Assembly (NCBI RefSeq): GCF_001592285.1
Contig: NZ_BCWQ01000015.1
Span: 62,001-126,000, forward strand
Source: Hydrogenophaga pseudoflava NBRC 102511
Lineage (GTDB): Bacteria; Pseudomonadota; Gammaproteobacteria; Burkholderiales; Burkholderiaceae_C
Length of the DNA: 64,000 nt
Direction: 5' to 3'
Shown here: one piece after another, positions 51,500-60,303 of the stretch
How the letters are laid out: every line of letters begins with the position of its first letter
How positions within the stretch are numbered: position 1 is the first letter of the stretch
Made by a program: the position numbers and the translations under genes
The notes under the pieces: model-generated
Told to the model about the DNA's origin: nothing
Databases searched by the model: none
What the model saw: the letters and a program-made list of their open reading frames with translations, nothing else

Positions 51500-52920
51500 C
51501 GGCGCTGGGCTGGGCCCGCGCCAGCGTGCGCCGCTTCCTGCTGGTGCTGCTGCTGCCGGGCCTGGGTGCGGTGATCGCGGGCGAACTCTGGCTGGGCTGG
51601 CGCACCGCCAGCGACGCCGCCGATGCGGCCTACGACCGTTCGCTGCTGGGCGCGGTCAAGTCCATCGATTCGAGCATCTCCACCGCCAGCGGCGGCATCG
51701 GTGTGGAGCTGCCCTACCGCATGCTCGAATTCTTCGAGCTGACCGCGCAGGGCCAGGTGTTCTACCGCGTGGCCACCGAGGACGGCCTGGTGGAGATCGG
51801 CAGCGCCGGCCTGCCCGCACCGCCCCGGCCGCTGAAGACCGGCCAGCCGCAGTTCCACGAGGGCGAGTACCTCGGGCAGGCGGTGCGCGTGGGCAGCTAC
51901 GCGCGTGAGCTGAGCCCGCCACTGGCCGGGCACGCGGGGCCGCAGCGCGTGGTGATCCAGGTGGCCGAAACGCTGGAAGCGCGCAATGACTTTCGCCGTG
52001 CGCTGGTGCTGCAGTCGCTGGCGCGCGACGTGCTGCTGATGCTGGCCGCCACCGGCCTGCTGGCGCTGGCCATCGCCTGGGCCATGCGGCCGCTGGACCG
52101 GCTGCGCCAGGAGGTGGACGCGCGCGACCCGCAGGACCTGACGCCGATGGACGACACCGGCGCACCGGCCGAGGTGCGGCCGCTGGTGCAGGCCATCAAC
52201 CACCACATCGACCGCCACCGCGAACAGACCGAGGCGCGCCGCCGCTTCATCGACGACGCCTCGCACCAGCTGCGCACACCGCTGACCACGCTGGCCACAC
52301 AGGTGGCCTACGCCCAGCGCGAGACCGACCCGGCCGCGCTGCGCCAGGTGCTGGAGACCATCCGCGAGCAGCTGGACGAAACCATCCGCCAGACCAACCA
52401 GATGCTGTCGCTGGCGCGCGCCGACAGCGCGCCGCCGCAGCGCCAGCCCTTCGACGCCGTGACCCTGGCCGAGGCCCTGGTGCGCCAGTGGTGGGGGCCG
52501 GCACGCGAACAGGGCGTGGACCTGGGCCTGGACGCACCCGACGGCCCGCTGCCGCTCAGCGGCGAGCCCGACCTGCTGCGCGAGGCCCTGGCCAACCTGC
52601 TGCACAACGCCATCCGCCACGGCGGCGCGGGCAGCCACGTGACGCTGGTGGTGCGCGCAGAAACAGACGGCTCGGTGCAGCTGGCGGTGGTGGACAACGG
52701 TCCGGGCCTGCCGGCCGACGAACTGGCCCGCGCTGGCGAACGCTTCTTCCGCGGCCGAGGCGGCGCCCTGCCCGGCTCCGGACTGGGCCTGGCCATCGTG
52801 CGCACCGTGTCGCAGCGGCACGGCGGGCAGATGGCGGTGAGCACCGGGCCCGAGGGCCGCGGGCTGGCCGTCACGCTCACGCTGCCCGCAGCGCGGGCGT
52901 CCGAAATCACCTCGGGTTAA
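51496..52920 (+). CDS. tctE: sensor histidine kinase TctE
   Basis: 474-residue membrane kinase starting at GTG 51496 in a GTGA overlap with tctD. One N-terminal helix (about 12-32), a periplasmic sensor region of the 2CSK_N type (about 33-165), a second helix (about 176-196), HAMP-like linker, HisKA with His257 (DDASHQLRTPLTTL) and HATPase_c (LANLLHNAIRHG, DNGPGLP, GSGLGLAIVR). It probably senses an external tricarboxylate or a related acid. Length and order are normal for TctE. Confidence 0.9.
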   Translation: MTALGWARASVRRFLLVLLLPGLGAVIAGELWLGWRTASDAADAAYDRSLLGAVKSIDSSISTASGGIGVELPYRMLEFFELTAQGQVFYRVATEDGLVEIGSAGLPAPPRPLKTGQPQFHEGEYLGQAVRVGSYARELSPPLAGHAGPQRVVIQVAETLEARNDFRRALVLQSLARDVLLMLAATGLLALAIAWAMRPLDRLRQEVDARDPQDLTPMDDTGAPAEVRPLVQAINHHIDRHREQTEARRRFIDDASHQLRTPLTTLATQVAYAQRETDPAALRQVLETIREQLDETIRQTNQMLSLARADSAPPQRQPFDAVTLAEALVRQWWGPAREQGVDLGLDAPDGPLPLSGEPDLLREALANLLHNAIRHGGAGSHVTLVVRAETDGSVQLAVVDNGPGLPADELARAGERFFRGRGGALPGSGLGLAIVRTVSQRHGGQMAVSTGPEGRGLAVTLTLPAARASEITSG

Positions 52921-52943
52921 CCCGGGGTTTTGGGCCGGTTTTC

Positions 52944-52977
52944 TGAAAGCACGTTGAAAGTGCCCGGTTTCTACAGT
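52944..52977 (+). promoter_or_regulatory. TctD-box candidate and tctC promoter
   Basis: TGAAAGC (52944-52950), ACGT, TGAAAGT (52955-52961): a direct repeat with 11-bp period, then 10 nt, then TACAGT (52972-52977) as -10. OmpR-family activators such as PhoB bind this kind of repeat in place of a -35. Start of transcription would be near 52984, about 50 bases ahead of tctC. Confidence 0.6.
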
Positions 52978-53033
52978 GCCCTCACCGCAGCGCCTGTGCT
53001 GCGTGGCTTCCACCCCATCGAGGAGACACCTTC

Positions 53034-54020
53034 ATGAACTTCGCCTTCAAGCTCGCAGCCACCGCCCTTGCTGCCTCCGCCCTCACCGCCTTCGCCAACC
53101 CGCTCGACAAGACCGAGTGCATCGCCCCGGCCAAGCCCGGCGGCGGCTTCGACCTGACCTGCAAGCTGGTGCAGAGCGCGCTGCAGGAAGGCAAGTTCAT
53201 CACCGACCCGATGCGCGTGACCTACATGCCCGGCGGCATTGGTGCCGTGGCCTACAACACCGTCATCGCGCAGAAGCCCGACGCGGCCAACGCCATCGTC
53301 GCCTTCTCCGGGGGCTCGCTGCTGAACCTGGCGCAGGGCAAGTTCGGCCGCTACACCGAGAACGACGTGCGCTGGCTCGCCGCCATCGGTACCGACTACG
53401 GCGCAGTGGTGGTGGCCGAGAACTCGCCTTACAAGACCCTGAAGGACGTGATGGCGGCCATGAAGGCCGACCCGACCAAGGTGGTGCTGGGTGCGGGCGG
53501 CACCGTGGGCAGCCAGGACTGGATGAAGGCCGCACTGACCGCGCGTGCCGGCGGCGTGAACCCCAAGACCATGCGCTACGTGGCGTTTGAAGGCGGCGGC
53601 GAGGCGCTGACCGCGCTGCAGGGCGGTCACATCCACGTCTTCACCGGCGACGCGGCCGAGGCACAGCAGCAGATCAAGGCCGGCGCCAAGGTGCGCATCC
53701 TGGCCGTGATGAACGACAAGCGCCTGCCCGGCGACATGGCCAACATCCCGACCGCCACCGAACAGGGCTACGACGTGGACTGGCCCATCGTGCGCGGCTT
53801 CTACCTCGGCCCCAAGGTCAGCGACGCCGACTACAAGGTCTGGGCCGACACCTTCACCAAGCTGATGGCCACGCCCGCCTACGACAAGCTGCGCAACGAG
53901 CGCGGCCTGTTCCCCATGGCCCTGACCGGCGCGCCGCTGGACGCCTACGTCAAGAAGCAGGTGGCCGGCTACCGCAAGCTGGCCGAAGAGTTCGGCCTGA
54001 ACGTCGTCCCCGCCAAGTAA
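53034..54020 (+). CDS. tctC: tricarboxylate-binding protein TctC
   Basis: 328-residue periplasmic receptor with a cleavable signal (cut near residue 22, ALTAFAN). ATG 53034 follows GAGGAGACACC. It begins ECIAPAKPGGGFDLTCKLVQ, which lacks the two-Gly loop form of most Bug proteins but matches TctC-type citrate receptors, and includes GAGGTVGSQDW and AFEGGGEALTAL. It belongs with tctB and tctA downstream, 15 bases away, as a complete tripartite tricarboxylate transporter. Confidence 0.92.
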   Translation: MNFAFKLAATALAASALTAFANPLDKTECIAPAKPGGGFDLTCKLVQSALQEGKFITDPMRVTYMPGGIGAVAYNTVIAQKPDAANAIVAFSGGSLLNLAQGKFGRYTENDVRWLAAIGTDYGAVVVAENSPYKTLKDVMAAMKADPTKVVLGAGGTVGSQDWMKAALTARAGGVNPKTMRYVAFEGGGEALTALQGGHIHVFTGDAAEAQQQIKAGAKVRILAVMNDKRLPGDMANIPTATEQGYDVDWPIVRGFYLGPKVSDADYKVWADTFTKLMATPAYDKLRNERGLFPMALTGAPLDAYVKKQVAGYRKLAEEFGLNVVPAK

Positions 54021-54035
54021 GCCCGGAGCCCCGCC

Positions 54036-54482
54036 ATGAGTGACCGCGTCCTCGGCGCGGTGTGTGTTGTCGCGTCCGCCGCCATGGCCTGGGCCGCGCA
54101 AGACTACGCCGCCGCCATCTCCTACGAACCCGTCGGCCCGCGCGCATTTCCGCTGCTGCTGGCCTGTGGTCTGGGCCTCTCGGGCCTGTGGCTGGTGCTG
54201 CGGCCCAGCGCCGGCGCCGAGGCCTTCCGCGGCGTGCCCTGGGGCCCGACCGCGCTGTGCGCGGCCGCCGTGCTCGCCTATGCACTGCTGTTCCAGTGGC
54301 TGGGCTTTCCGCTGGCCACGGCGCTGATGGCCGTGCCCGTGGGCATGTCCTTCGGCGGCAGCTGGAAGCAGTCGCTCATCGGCGGCGCCGCGCTGGGCGG
54401 GGTGCTCTACCTGCTGTTCGACAAAGTACTGGACGTGGTGCTGCCCGCCGGCCCGCTGGCCACCTTGCTCGGAGGGAGCTGA
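54036..54482 (+). CDS. tctB: tripartite tricarboxylate transporter small subunit TctB
   Basis: 148-residue membrane protein with four hydrophobic segments (about 5-20, 38-55, 70-98, 110-140), as expected for TctB. It lies between tctC and tctA; the tctA start follows one base after the stop. The sequence is poorly conserved between species, so the call rests on topology, size and position. Confidence 0.88.
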   Translation: MSDRVLGAVCVVASAAMAWAAQDYAAAISYEPVGPRAFPLLLACGLGLSGLWLVLRPSAGAEAFRGVPWGPTALCAAAVLAYALLFQWLGFPLATALMAVPVGMSFGGSWKQSLIGGAALGGVLYLLFDKVLDVVLPAGPLATLLGGS

Positions 54483-54483
54483 C

Positions 54484-55995
54484 ATGGACATCCTGCAACA
54501 CCTGGTGGCGGGCTTCGGCGTGGCGCTGAGCCCCACCAACCTGCTGATCGCCGCCATCGGCTGCTTCATCGGCACCATCGTCGGTCTGCTGCCCGGCCTG
54601 GGTCCCATCAACGGCGTGGCCATCCTCATGCCGCTGGCCTTCGCCATGAAGCTGCCGGCCGAGACCTCGCTGATCCTGCTGGCCGCGGTCTACATCGGCT
54701 GCGAGTACGGCGGGCGCATCTCGTCCATCCTGCTCAACGTGCCGGGCGATGCGGGCGCCATCATGACCGCGCTCGACGGCTACCCGATGGCGCGCAAAGG
54801 CCTGGGCGGCGTGGCGCTGTCCATCTCGGCCTGGAGTTCCTTCATCGGTTCGCTGATTGCGACCATCGGCATCGTGCTGTTCGCGCCGCTGCTGGCCAGC
54901 TGGGCGCTGTCCTTCGGCCCGGCCGAATACTTCGCGCTCATGTGCTTCGCCTTCGCCTGCATCGCGGGCCTGATGGGCGACGCGCCGGTGAAGGCCGGGC
55001 TGGCCGCCATCATCGGCCTGTCCATGTCCTGCGTCGGGCTCGATTCGAACTCGGGCGTCTACCGCTTCACCGGCGGCGACATCCACCTCTCGGACGGCAT
55101 CCAGTTCGTGGTGGTGGTCATCGGCGTGTTCTCCATCAGCGAGCTGCTGCTGATGCTGCAGGAGCACCACAGCAGCACCGGCCTGGTCACGCAGACCGGC
55201 CGCATGCTGTTCAACCTGAAAGAGCTGGCCCACACCTGGTGGGGCACCGTGCGCTCCAGCGTGGTGGGCTTCGTGGTCGGCGTGCTGCCGGGGGCCGGCG
55301 CAACCATCGCCAGCGCCATGACCTACTCCATGGAAAAGCGCCTGACCGACAAGGAAGGCACGTTCGGCAAGGGCGACATCCGCGGCGTGGCCGCGCCCGA
55401 GGCGGCGAACAACTCGGCCGCCACCGGCTCCTTTGTGCCCATGCTCACGCTGGGCGTGCCGGGCTCGGGCACCACGGCGGTGATGGTGGGTGCGCTCTCG
55501 CTCTACAACATCACGCCCGGCCCGGCGCTGTTCACCCAGCAGCCCGACCTGGTGTGGGGCCTGATCGCCTCGCTGTTCCTGGCCAACGTCATCCTGCTGG
55601 TGCTCAACATCCCGCTGGTGGGCGTGTTCACCAAGGTGCTGAGCGTGCCCAACTGGCTGCTGGTGCCCGGCATCGTGGCCGTCAGCAGCGTGGGTGTGTA
55701 CGCGGTGCACGCCACCACCTTCGACCTGGTGCTGATGACCGCGCTCGGCTTTGCCGCCTACCTGCTGCGCAAGCAGGGCGTGCCCATGGCCCCGCTGATC
55801 CTGGGCTTCGTGCTGGGCGACATGATGGAACAGAACCTGCGCCGCGCCCTGTCCATCAGCAACGGCGATGCGGGCATCCTGGTGGGCAGCCCGATCACCA
55901 TCGGCCTGTGGACCGCGGCGGTGCTGATGCTGGTGGTGCCGGCGGGCATGCGGATGCTGTCCAGGCGCCGCCAAGCGGAAGCTGTCGCAGCCTGA
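54484..55995 (+). CDS. tctA: tripartite tricarboxylate transporter large permease TctA
   Basis: 503-residue permease with about eleven or twelve membrane segments. The family signature GLLPGLGPINGVAILMPLAF occurs at about residues 35-54, repeated in inverted half as VGVLPGAGATIASAM (about 266-280), and AAPEAANNSAATGSFVPML near 300 is highly typical. It moves citrate-like acids with Na+ or H+. It may also serve the other Bug receptors in the window (49003, 56877, 59116), none of which has its own permease. Confidence 0.95.
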   Translation: MDILQHLVAGFGVALSPTNLLIAAIGCFIGTIVGLLPGLGPINGVAILMPLAFAMKLPAETSLILLAAVYIGCEYGGRISSILLNVPGDAGAIMTALDGYPMARKGLGGVALSISAWSSFIGSLIATIGIVLFAPLLASWALSFGPAEYFALMCFAFACIAGLMGDAPVKAGLAAIIGLSMSCVGLDSNSGVYRFTGGDIHLSDGIQFVVVVIGVFSISELLLMLQEHHSSTGLVTQTGRMLFNLKELAHTWWGTVRSSVVGFVVGVLPGAGATIASAMTYSMEKRLTDKEGTFGKGDIRGVAAPEAANNSAATGSFVPMLTLGVPGSGTTAVMVGALSLYNITPGPALFTQQPDLVWGLIASLFLANVILLVLNIPLVGVFTKVLSVPNWLLVPGIVAVSSVGVYAVHATTFDLVLMTALGFAAYLLRKQGVPMAPLILGFVLGDMMEQNLRRALSISNGDAGILVGSPITIGLWTAAVLMLVVPAGMRMLSRRRQAEAVAA

Positions 55996-56016
55996 TCCGC
56001 GCGCGGCGTGCACGCC

Positions 56017-56874
56017 TCATGCTGCGGCCAGGCCCTGTCGCATCAGCAGGGCGGTGGCGGCGGGACGTTCGTGCATGAGCCAGTGTCCCGCGCCGCCCAC
56101 CACCCGCGGCCTGCGCAGGGCGCCCTGCGGTGCCACGCCATCGGCCTTGTCGCGCGGCACAGCGGTGACATCGTGCTCGCCCCAGATGGTCAGCACTTCC
56201 CCCGGGTAGCGGCTCAGCGCCGGCGCGAGCGCCGCCGAGCGGGAGAACGGCTTGCTGCGAAACCGGGTGTTCAGGCAGCCGCGCCACTGGATCTCCAGGG
56301 CCAGCGCGTCCACGGCGGTCTCGCTGTGGAGCATCTGCGCGAGCAGGTTGTGCCGCATGCGGCTCGCCCAGCCCACGGGGTCGGCATCGGGGTCCAGGTT
56401 CCGCCAGGGCAAGGGTGTCACGGTCTGCCGGCGGGGACCGCCGTGTCCGGCCGGACCGATCAGCACCAGGCGCTGCACATGGTCACGCTGTGCGGCCAGC
56501 TGGGCGCTGACCAGGCCTCCGAAAGAAAACCCACCCAGCAGGATCGGGGTGCGCGCACCCAACAAAGCATCCAGCCCCTGGCGCAACTGGGCGACGAGCT
56601 CGTCGAGCCCCTGCGTGGGCGTCAATGTCGAGTCGCCGTAGCCCGGCATGTCGGGCATCCACAGAGAGAAGCTTGCGGAAAGCGCAGGTATCACGCGGGC
56701 CCAATGGAGCCAGCTGCCATGGCCCCCGTGCAGCAGCACCAGAGGCGGGCCACTGCCCACCCTGCGCCAGACCAGGTGCTGCCCGAGCACCGGCTGCGCA
56801 ATGCGCTCGCAGGCCGATTCCAGCGCCTCGATCTGCTCGCGGGCGGCGGCCCGGCCCGACACACACCCCGTCAC
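56017..56874 (-). CDS. alpha/beta hydrolase
   Basis: 285-residue alpha/beta hydrolase from GTG 56874, two bases after the stop of the Bug gene upstream; the open frame extends further but only as a shadow of that gene. Oxyanion region LLHGGHGSWLHW (about 49-60), nucleophile elbow GGFSFGGLVSA (about 115-125), acid in IWGEHDVTAVP and His in GGAGHWLMHERP. This resembles meta-cleavage-product or epoxide-type hydrolases. It ends the MocR-linked Bug/CoA-transferase cluster and probably acts on the same catabolic substrate, unknown. It runs tail to tail with tctA. Confidence 0.8.
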   Translation of the reverse strand: MTGCVSGRAAAREQIEALESACERIAQPVLGQHLVWRRVGSGPPLVLLHGGHGSWLHWARVIPALSASFSLWMPDMPGYGDSTLTPTQGLDELVAQLRQGLDALLGARTPILLGGFSFGGLVSAQLAAQRDHVQRLVLIGPAGHGGPRRQTVTPLPWRNLDPDADPVGWASRMRHNLLAQMLHSETAVDALALEIQWRGCLNTRFRSKPFSRSAALAPALSRYPGEVLTIWGEHDVTAVPRDKADGVAPQGALRRPRVVGGAGHWLMHERPAATALLMRQGLAAA

Positions 56875-56876
56875 GC

Positions 56877-57875
56877 TCAGTCCGCCTTGATGGACTGGAC
56901 CTGGATCACCTGCTTCCACTTGGCGATGTCGGCGCGGTAGAGCGCGTCGGCCACGGCCGGCGGGTCCAGCGTCAGTGTCAGCCCCTCGGCCCGGATGCGC
57001 TTGCGGAACTCTTCGCTGTCGGCCGCGCGCTGGATCGACTGGTACAGCTGCTGCACCAGGGGCGCCGGCGTGCCACCGGCCACGAAGATGCCGTACCAGA
57101 CCGGCGCGGCATAGCCGGCGAGCCCCGATTCGGCGAAGGTGGGCACATCGGGCAGCAGGGCCGAGCGCGTGGCACTGGTGACGGCCAGCGCCCGCAGCTT
57201 GCCGTTGGCCAGGTAGGGCGCGACGCTGGGCAAGGTGCCGAAGGCCACGTCGATCTGCCCGCCCATGAGGTCGGTCATGGCCGGGGTGGCGCCGCGGTAG
57301 GGCACGTGGACCATGAACACCTTGGCCGTGGTCTTGAGCAGCTCGGCGGCCAGGTGGGTGGAGGTGCCGTTGCCGGCCGAACCGTAGGTGAAGCGACCAG
57401 GCTTCGCGCGCACCTGCGCGAGAAAGTCGGAGGCCGAGCGGATCGGGCTGTCGGGCCGCACCACCGCCACGTTGGGCGCATGGCCGAGCGTGGTCACCGC
57501 GCTCAGCCCGGTCTCGGCGGGGTACGGCAGCCTGGGGTTCAGGCCGGGCACGATGGCGACTGCGCTGGTGTTGAGCAGCAAGGTCAGGCCGTCGGGCACG
57601 CTCTTGGACACGAAGTCGTTGCCCACCACGGTGCCGGCGCCAGCCTTGTTGTCCACGACGACGGTCTGCCCCCACATCTTCGACAGGCTGTCGGCCAGGG
57701 CCCGGGCCATGTTGTCGGTACCGCCGCCAGCGGGAAACGGCACCACCAGGCGCACCGGTCTGGCCGGGAAGCTGGGCGTCGTTTGTGCCAGCGCGGGCAC
57801 GGATGCGCAGGCCAGGCCCGCGGCCAGGACCAGTTCGCGGCGCCGCAAGGAGGCGGTTTGTGAGAGTGGGTTCAT
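56877..57875 (-). CDS. tripartite tricarboxylate transporter binding protein (Bug)
   Basis: 332-residue Bug-family receptor from the ATG at 57875; a TTG six codons earlier is possible. The signal has RRRELVLAAGLACASVPALAQ character (Tat-like). Motifs: VRLVVPFPAGGGTDNMARAL, VVVDNKAGAGTVVGND and YGSAGNGTSTHLAAEL. It lies 36 bases after the CoA-transferase gene in the MocR cluster. No cognate permease in the unit. Ligand probably a carboxylic acid that is later CoA-activated. Confidence 0.88.
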   Translation of the reverse strand: MNPLSQTASLRRRELVLAAGLACASVPALAQTTPSFPARPVRLVVPFPAGGGTDNMARALADSLSKMWGQTVVVDNKAGAGTVVGNDFVSKSVPDGLTLLLNTSAVAIVPGLNPRLPYPAETGLSAVTTLGHAPNVAVVRPDSPIRSASDFLAQVRAKPGRFTYGSAGNGTSTHLAAELLKTTAKVFMVHVPYRGATPAMTDLMGGQIDVAFGTLPSVAPYLANGKLRALAVTSATRSALLPDVPTFAESGLAGYAAPVWYGIFVAGGTPAPLVQQLYQSIQRAADSEEFRKRIRAEGLTLTLDPPAVADALYRADIAKWKQVIQVQSIKAD

Positions 57876-57911
57876 GGGGGTTTCGGAATTCAAGTTGTGA
57901 GGACCGCCAAC

Positions 57912-59105
57912 TCAGGCAATCACGTCCTGGGCGCGCATCGCTTCGATGTCGGCGGAGGCGTACCCCAGCGCCGACAGCAGGTCCTCGCTCTGGGCACCCA
58001 CAGGCTGCGGCGGGGATGTGACCGCCACCGGGCTGCGCGAGAGCTGGAAACCCGCCACCGGAACGGTCAGCCCCGCCAGCACCCCAGCCTCATCCGCGAA
58101 CCGGTGCAGCACCTGGCGGCCTTGCACGTGTTCGTCCGCCAGCATGGCTTCCATGCGCTGCACCCGGGAGACCGGCACGCGGTGTTCGCGCAGCAGCGTC
58201 TCCCAGTGGTCAAGCGAAGCGGTGACCAGGATCTCGGTCAGTGCCTGGGCCTCTTCGGCATTGCCCTTGATCCGGTCCCGGTTGTTGTGTTTGACCAGGT
58301 CGGTGCGCCCCAGCGCTTCCCAGAGCCGCCGCTGCTGCCGCAGGTTGGACGCGGACACCATCAGGGGGCCATCGCTGGCCTGGTAACAACCGATGGTGGC
58401 AAACGGGTAGCGGTTGCCCTTCTGCTCCGGGTGCGCGCCGTTCCAGAGGTAGCCAGTCAGGTGCGAGCTGGCGAGGATCATGGCCACGTCCGACATCGCC
58501 ACCTCGACAAACTGGCCCAGGCCGTCGCCCTGGCTGCGCTGCAGCAGCGCCGCCAGGATGGCCATGGCGGCGGTGGTGCCCGTGGCGTAGTCCACCACGG
58601 GCGCACCGCATTTCACAGGCGCCGTGCCCGGCTCGCCGGTCATGGCCATCATCCCGGAGTAGGCCTGCACCACGCCGTCGTAGGCGGTCAGCTCGCGCTT
58701 GGGGCCGGAGCTGCCGAAAGCCGAGATGGAGCAGTAGACCAGCCGCGGGTTGATGGCCGACAGGTCCGCATAGCCCAGGCCCAATGCCTCGAAGGCGCCG
58801 GGGCGGTAGTTCTCGATCAGCACGTCGGCGGTCATCACCAGTTGCCGCAGCACCTGGCGCCCCGCCTCGGTCTTGAGGTTGAGCGCCAGGGCCTTCTTGT
58901 TCGACGCCTGCGACAGGAAGGCCGTGCCCATGCCGGCGTCGTTGAGCGCGGCGTCCGAGCCCTGGTAGCGGGCCTGGTCGGGTTCCTCGGGCGACTCGAT
59001 CTTGATGACCTCGGCGCCCATCACCGCCAGCTGGTAGCCCGCGAACGGGCCGGCCAGCACATGGGTCAGGTCGAGCACCCGGACACCGTGGAGAACGGGC
59101 TTCAT
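57912..59105 (-). CDS. CaiB/BaiF family (class III) CoA-transferase
   Basis: 397-residue acyl-CoA transferase from ATG 59105, preceded by GAGGCGG; an upstream in-frame start would overlap the Bug gene. Family signatures: VLDLTHVLAGPFAGYQLAVM (about 10-29), ADVLIENYRPGA (about 93-104), SISAFGSSGP (126-135) and CGAPVVDYATG with candidate catalytic Asp172. Class III enzymes move CoA between carboxylates such as succinate, formate/oxalate, mesaconate or carnitine. Flanked by two Bug receptors, it probably activates the imported acid. Confidence 0.9.
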   Translation of the reverse strand: MKPVLHGVRVLDLTHVLAGPFAGYQLAVMGAEVIKIESPEEPDQARYQGSDAALNDAGMGTAFLSQASNKKALALNLKTEAGRQVLRQLVMTADVLIENYRPGAFEALGLGYADLSAINPRLVYCSISAFGSSGPKRELTAYDGVVQAYSGMMAMTGEPGTAPVKCGAPVVDYATGTTAAMAILAALLQRSQGDGLGQFVEVAMSDVAMILASSHLTGYLWNGAHPEQKGNRYPFATIGCYQASDGPLMVSASNLRQQRRLWEALGRTDLVKHNNRDRIKGNAEEAQALTEILVTASLDHWETLLREHRVPVSRVQRMEAMLADEHVQGRQVLHRFADEAGVLAGLTVPVAGFQLSRSPVAVTSPPQPVGAQSEDLLSALGYASADIEAMRAQDVIA

Positions 59106-59115
59106 GGCAGCCGCC

Positions 59116-60102
59116 TCACTTGGCGAGCACATCGGCCTTGACGATCTTGGACCAGCGCAGGATTTCGGCGCGCACGAAGGCGTCGAACTCGGCCGGCGTG
59201 CCGGTCTGCACGACCATGCCCTCGCTCACCACCTTGGACCTGAAGATCTCGCTCGCGGCGGCCTTGCGCGTCGCGGCGTTGAGCTTGTCAATCACGGCCG
59301 CGGGCGTGCCAGCCGGCGCGTAGAAGCCATACCAGCCTTCGGTGGCGTAGCCGGGCACACCGGCCTCGGCCACGGTCGGCACACCGGGATAGGCCGTGGA
59401 GCGCTCGGCCGAGGTGATGGCCAGTGCGCGCAGCTTGCCGCTGTCGATGAAGCCGCCGACCGAGCCGGAAGTGGCAAAGATCATGTCGGTCTGACCGCCC
59501 AGCAGGTCGGTGAGCGCGGGGCCCGAACCCTTGTAGGCCACGTGCTTGATCTGGACCTTGGCCATGTCGGCGAACAGCGCACCGGCCAGGTGGGACGAGG
59601 TGCCGTTGCCGGGCGAGGCGTAGGTCAGCTTGTCCGGATCGGCTTTCGCGGCGGCGACGATGTCCTTGACCGACTTGAACGGGCTGTCGGCGCGCACCAC
59701 CAGCACGTTGGGCGAGCGCACGATCATGGACACGGGCGTGAAGTCCTTCTCGGTCGAGTAGGGCATCTTCGCCATCAGGCTGGGGTTGACCGCGTGCGCG
59801 ATCGACGAGACCACCAGCGTGTAGCCATCGGGTGCACTCTTGGCCACCAGGTCGGTTCCGATAATGGTGCTGGCGCCCGGCTTGTTGTCCACCACGACGG
59901 GTTGCCCCAGCTCCTTGGCCATCTCCACCGCCAGCGTGCGGGCGATCAGGTCGGTGCCCCCGGCGGGAGCAAAGGGCACCACCAGCTTGATGGGTTTGTC
60001 GGGGAAGGCGTGGGCACTGGACAGGCCCACGACCAGTGCGACGGTGAAGCCTGTCGCGGCCTTGGCAAAGGCCTTGAAGCCCCGGGTGAAGGAAGGTTGC
60101 AT
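59116..60102 (-). CDS. tripartite tricarboxylate transporter binding protein (Bug)
   Basis: 328-residue Bug receptor, ATG 60102 after GGAGACATTC. A Sec-type signal ends SSAHAF near residue 33. Motifs: IKLVVPFAPAGGTDLIARTL, VVVDNKPGASTIIGTD and YASPGNGTSSHLAG. It is the first gene of the Bug, CoA-transferase, Bug, hydrolase unit. It and the Bug at 56877 are clear relatives but not close copies, so each may bind a different acid. Confidence 0.9.
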   Translation of the reverse strand: MQPSFTRGFKAFAKAATGFTVALVVGLSSAHAFPDKPIKLVVPFAPAGGTDLIARTLAVEMAKELGQPVVVDNKPGASTIIGTDLVAKSAPDGYTLVVSSIAHAVNPSLMAKMPYSTEKDFTPVSMIVRSPNVLVVRADSPFKSVKDIVAAAKADPDKLTYASPGNGTSSHLAGALFADMAKVQIKHVAYKGSGPALTDLLGGQTDMIFATSGSVGGFIDSGKLRALAITSAERSTAYPGVPTVAEAGVPGYATEGWYGFYAPAGTPAAVIDKLNAATRKAAASEIFRSKVVSEGMVVQTGTPAEFDAFVRAEILRWSKIVKADVLAK

Positions 60103-60218
60103 GAATGTCTCCGGCGTTGTGCAAAGCGATGTCTGTCAAGCCCCACCGGGTCGGCCACAGACGAACCGGGGAAGCTGGGAGGACTCTAGGCGCCCAGGCC
60201 CTTCAGCACATCACTTCA

Positions 60219-60230
60219 ATTCCACGGAAT
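60219..60230. promoter_or_regulatory. dyad upstream of the Bug/CoA-transferase unit
   Basis: ATTCC-AC-GGAAT, a 12-bp inverted repeat in the 201-base gap between the MocR gene and the Bug gene. The gap should hold the promoter of the Bug unit; this is its only clear symmetric element. Whether MocR binds it is unknown. Confidence 0.3.
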
Positions 60231-60303
60231 GGAAATGAAAGTCCGCCCGGATCAGGGATTTCCACGATCTCCGGGGCGACTTCACTTGCCCTGACATCGC
60301 CGG

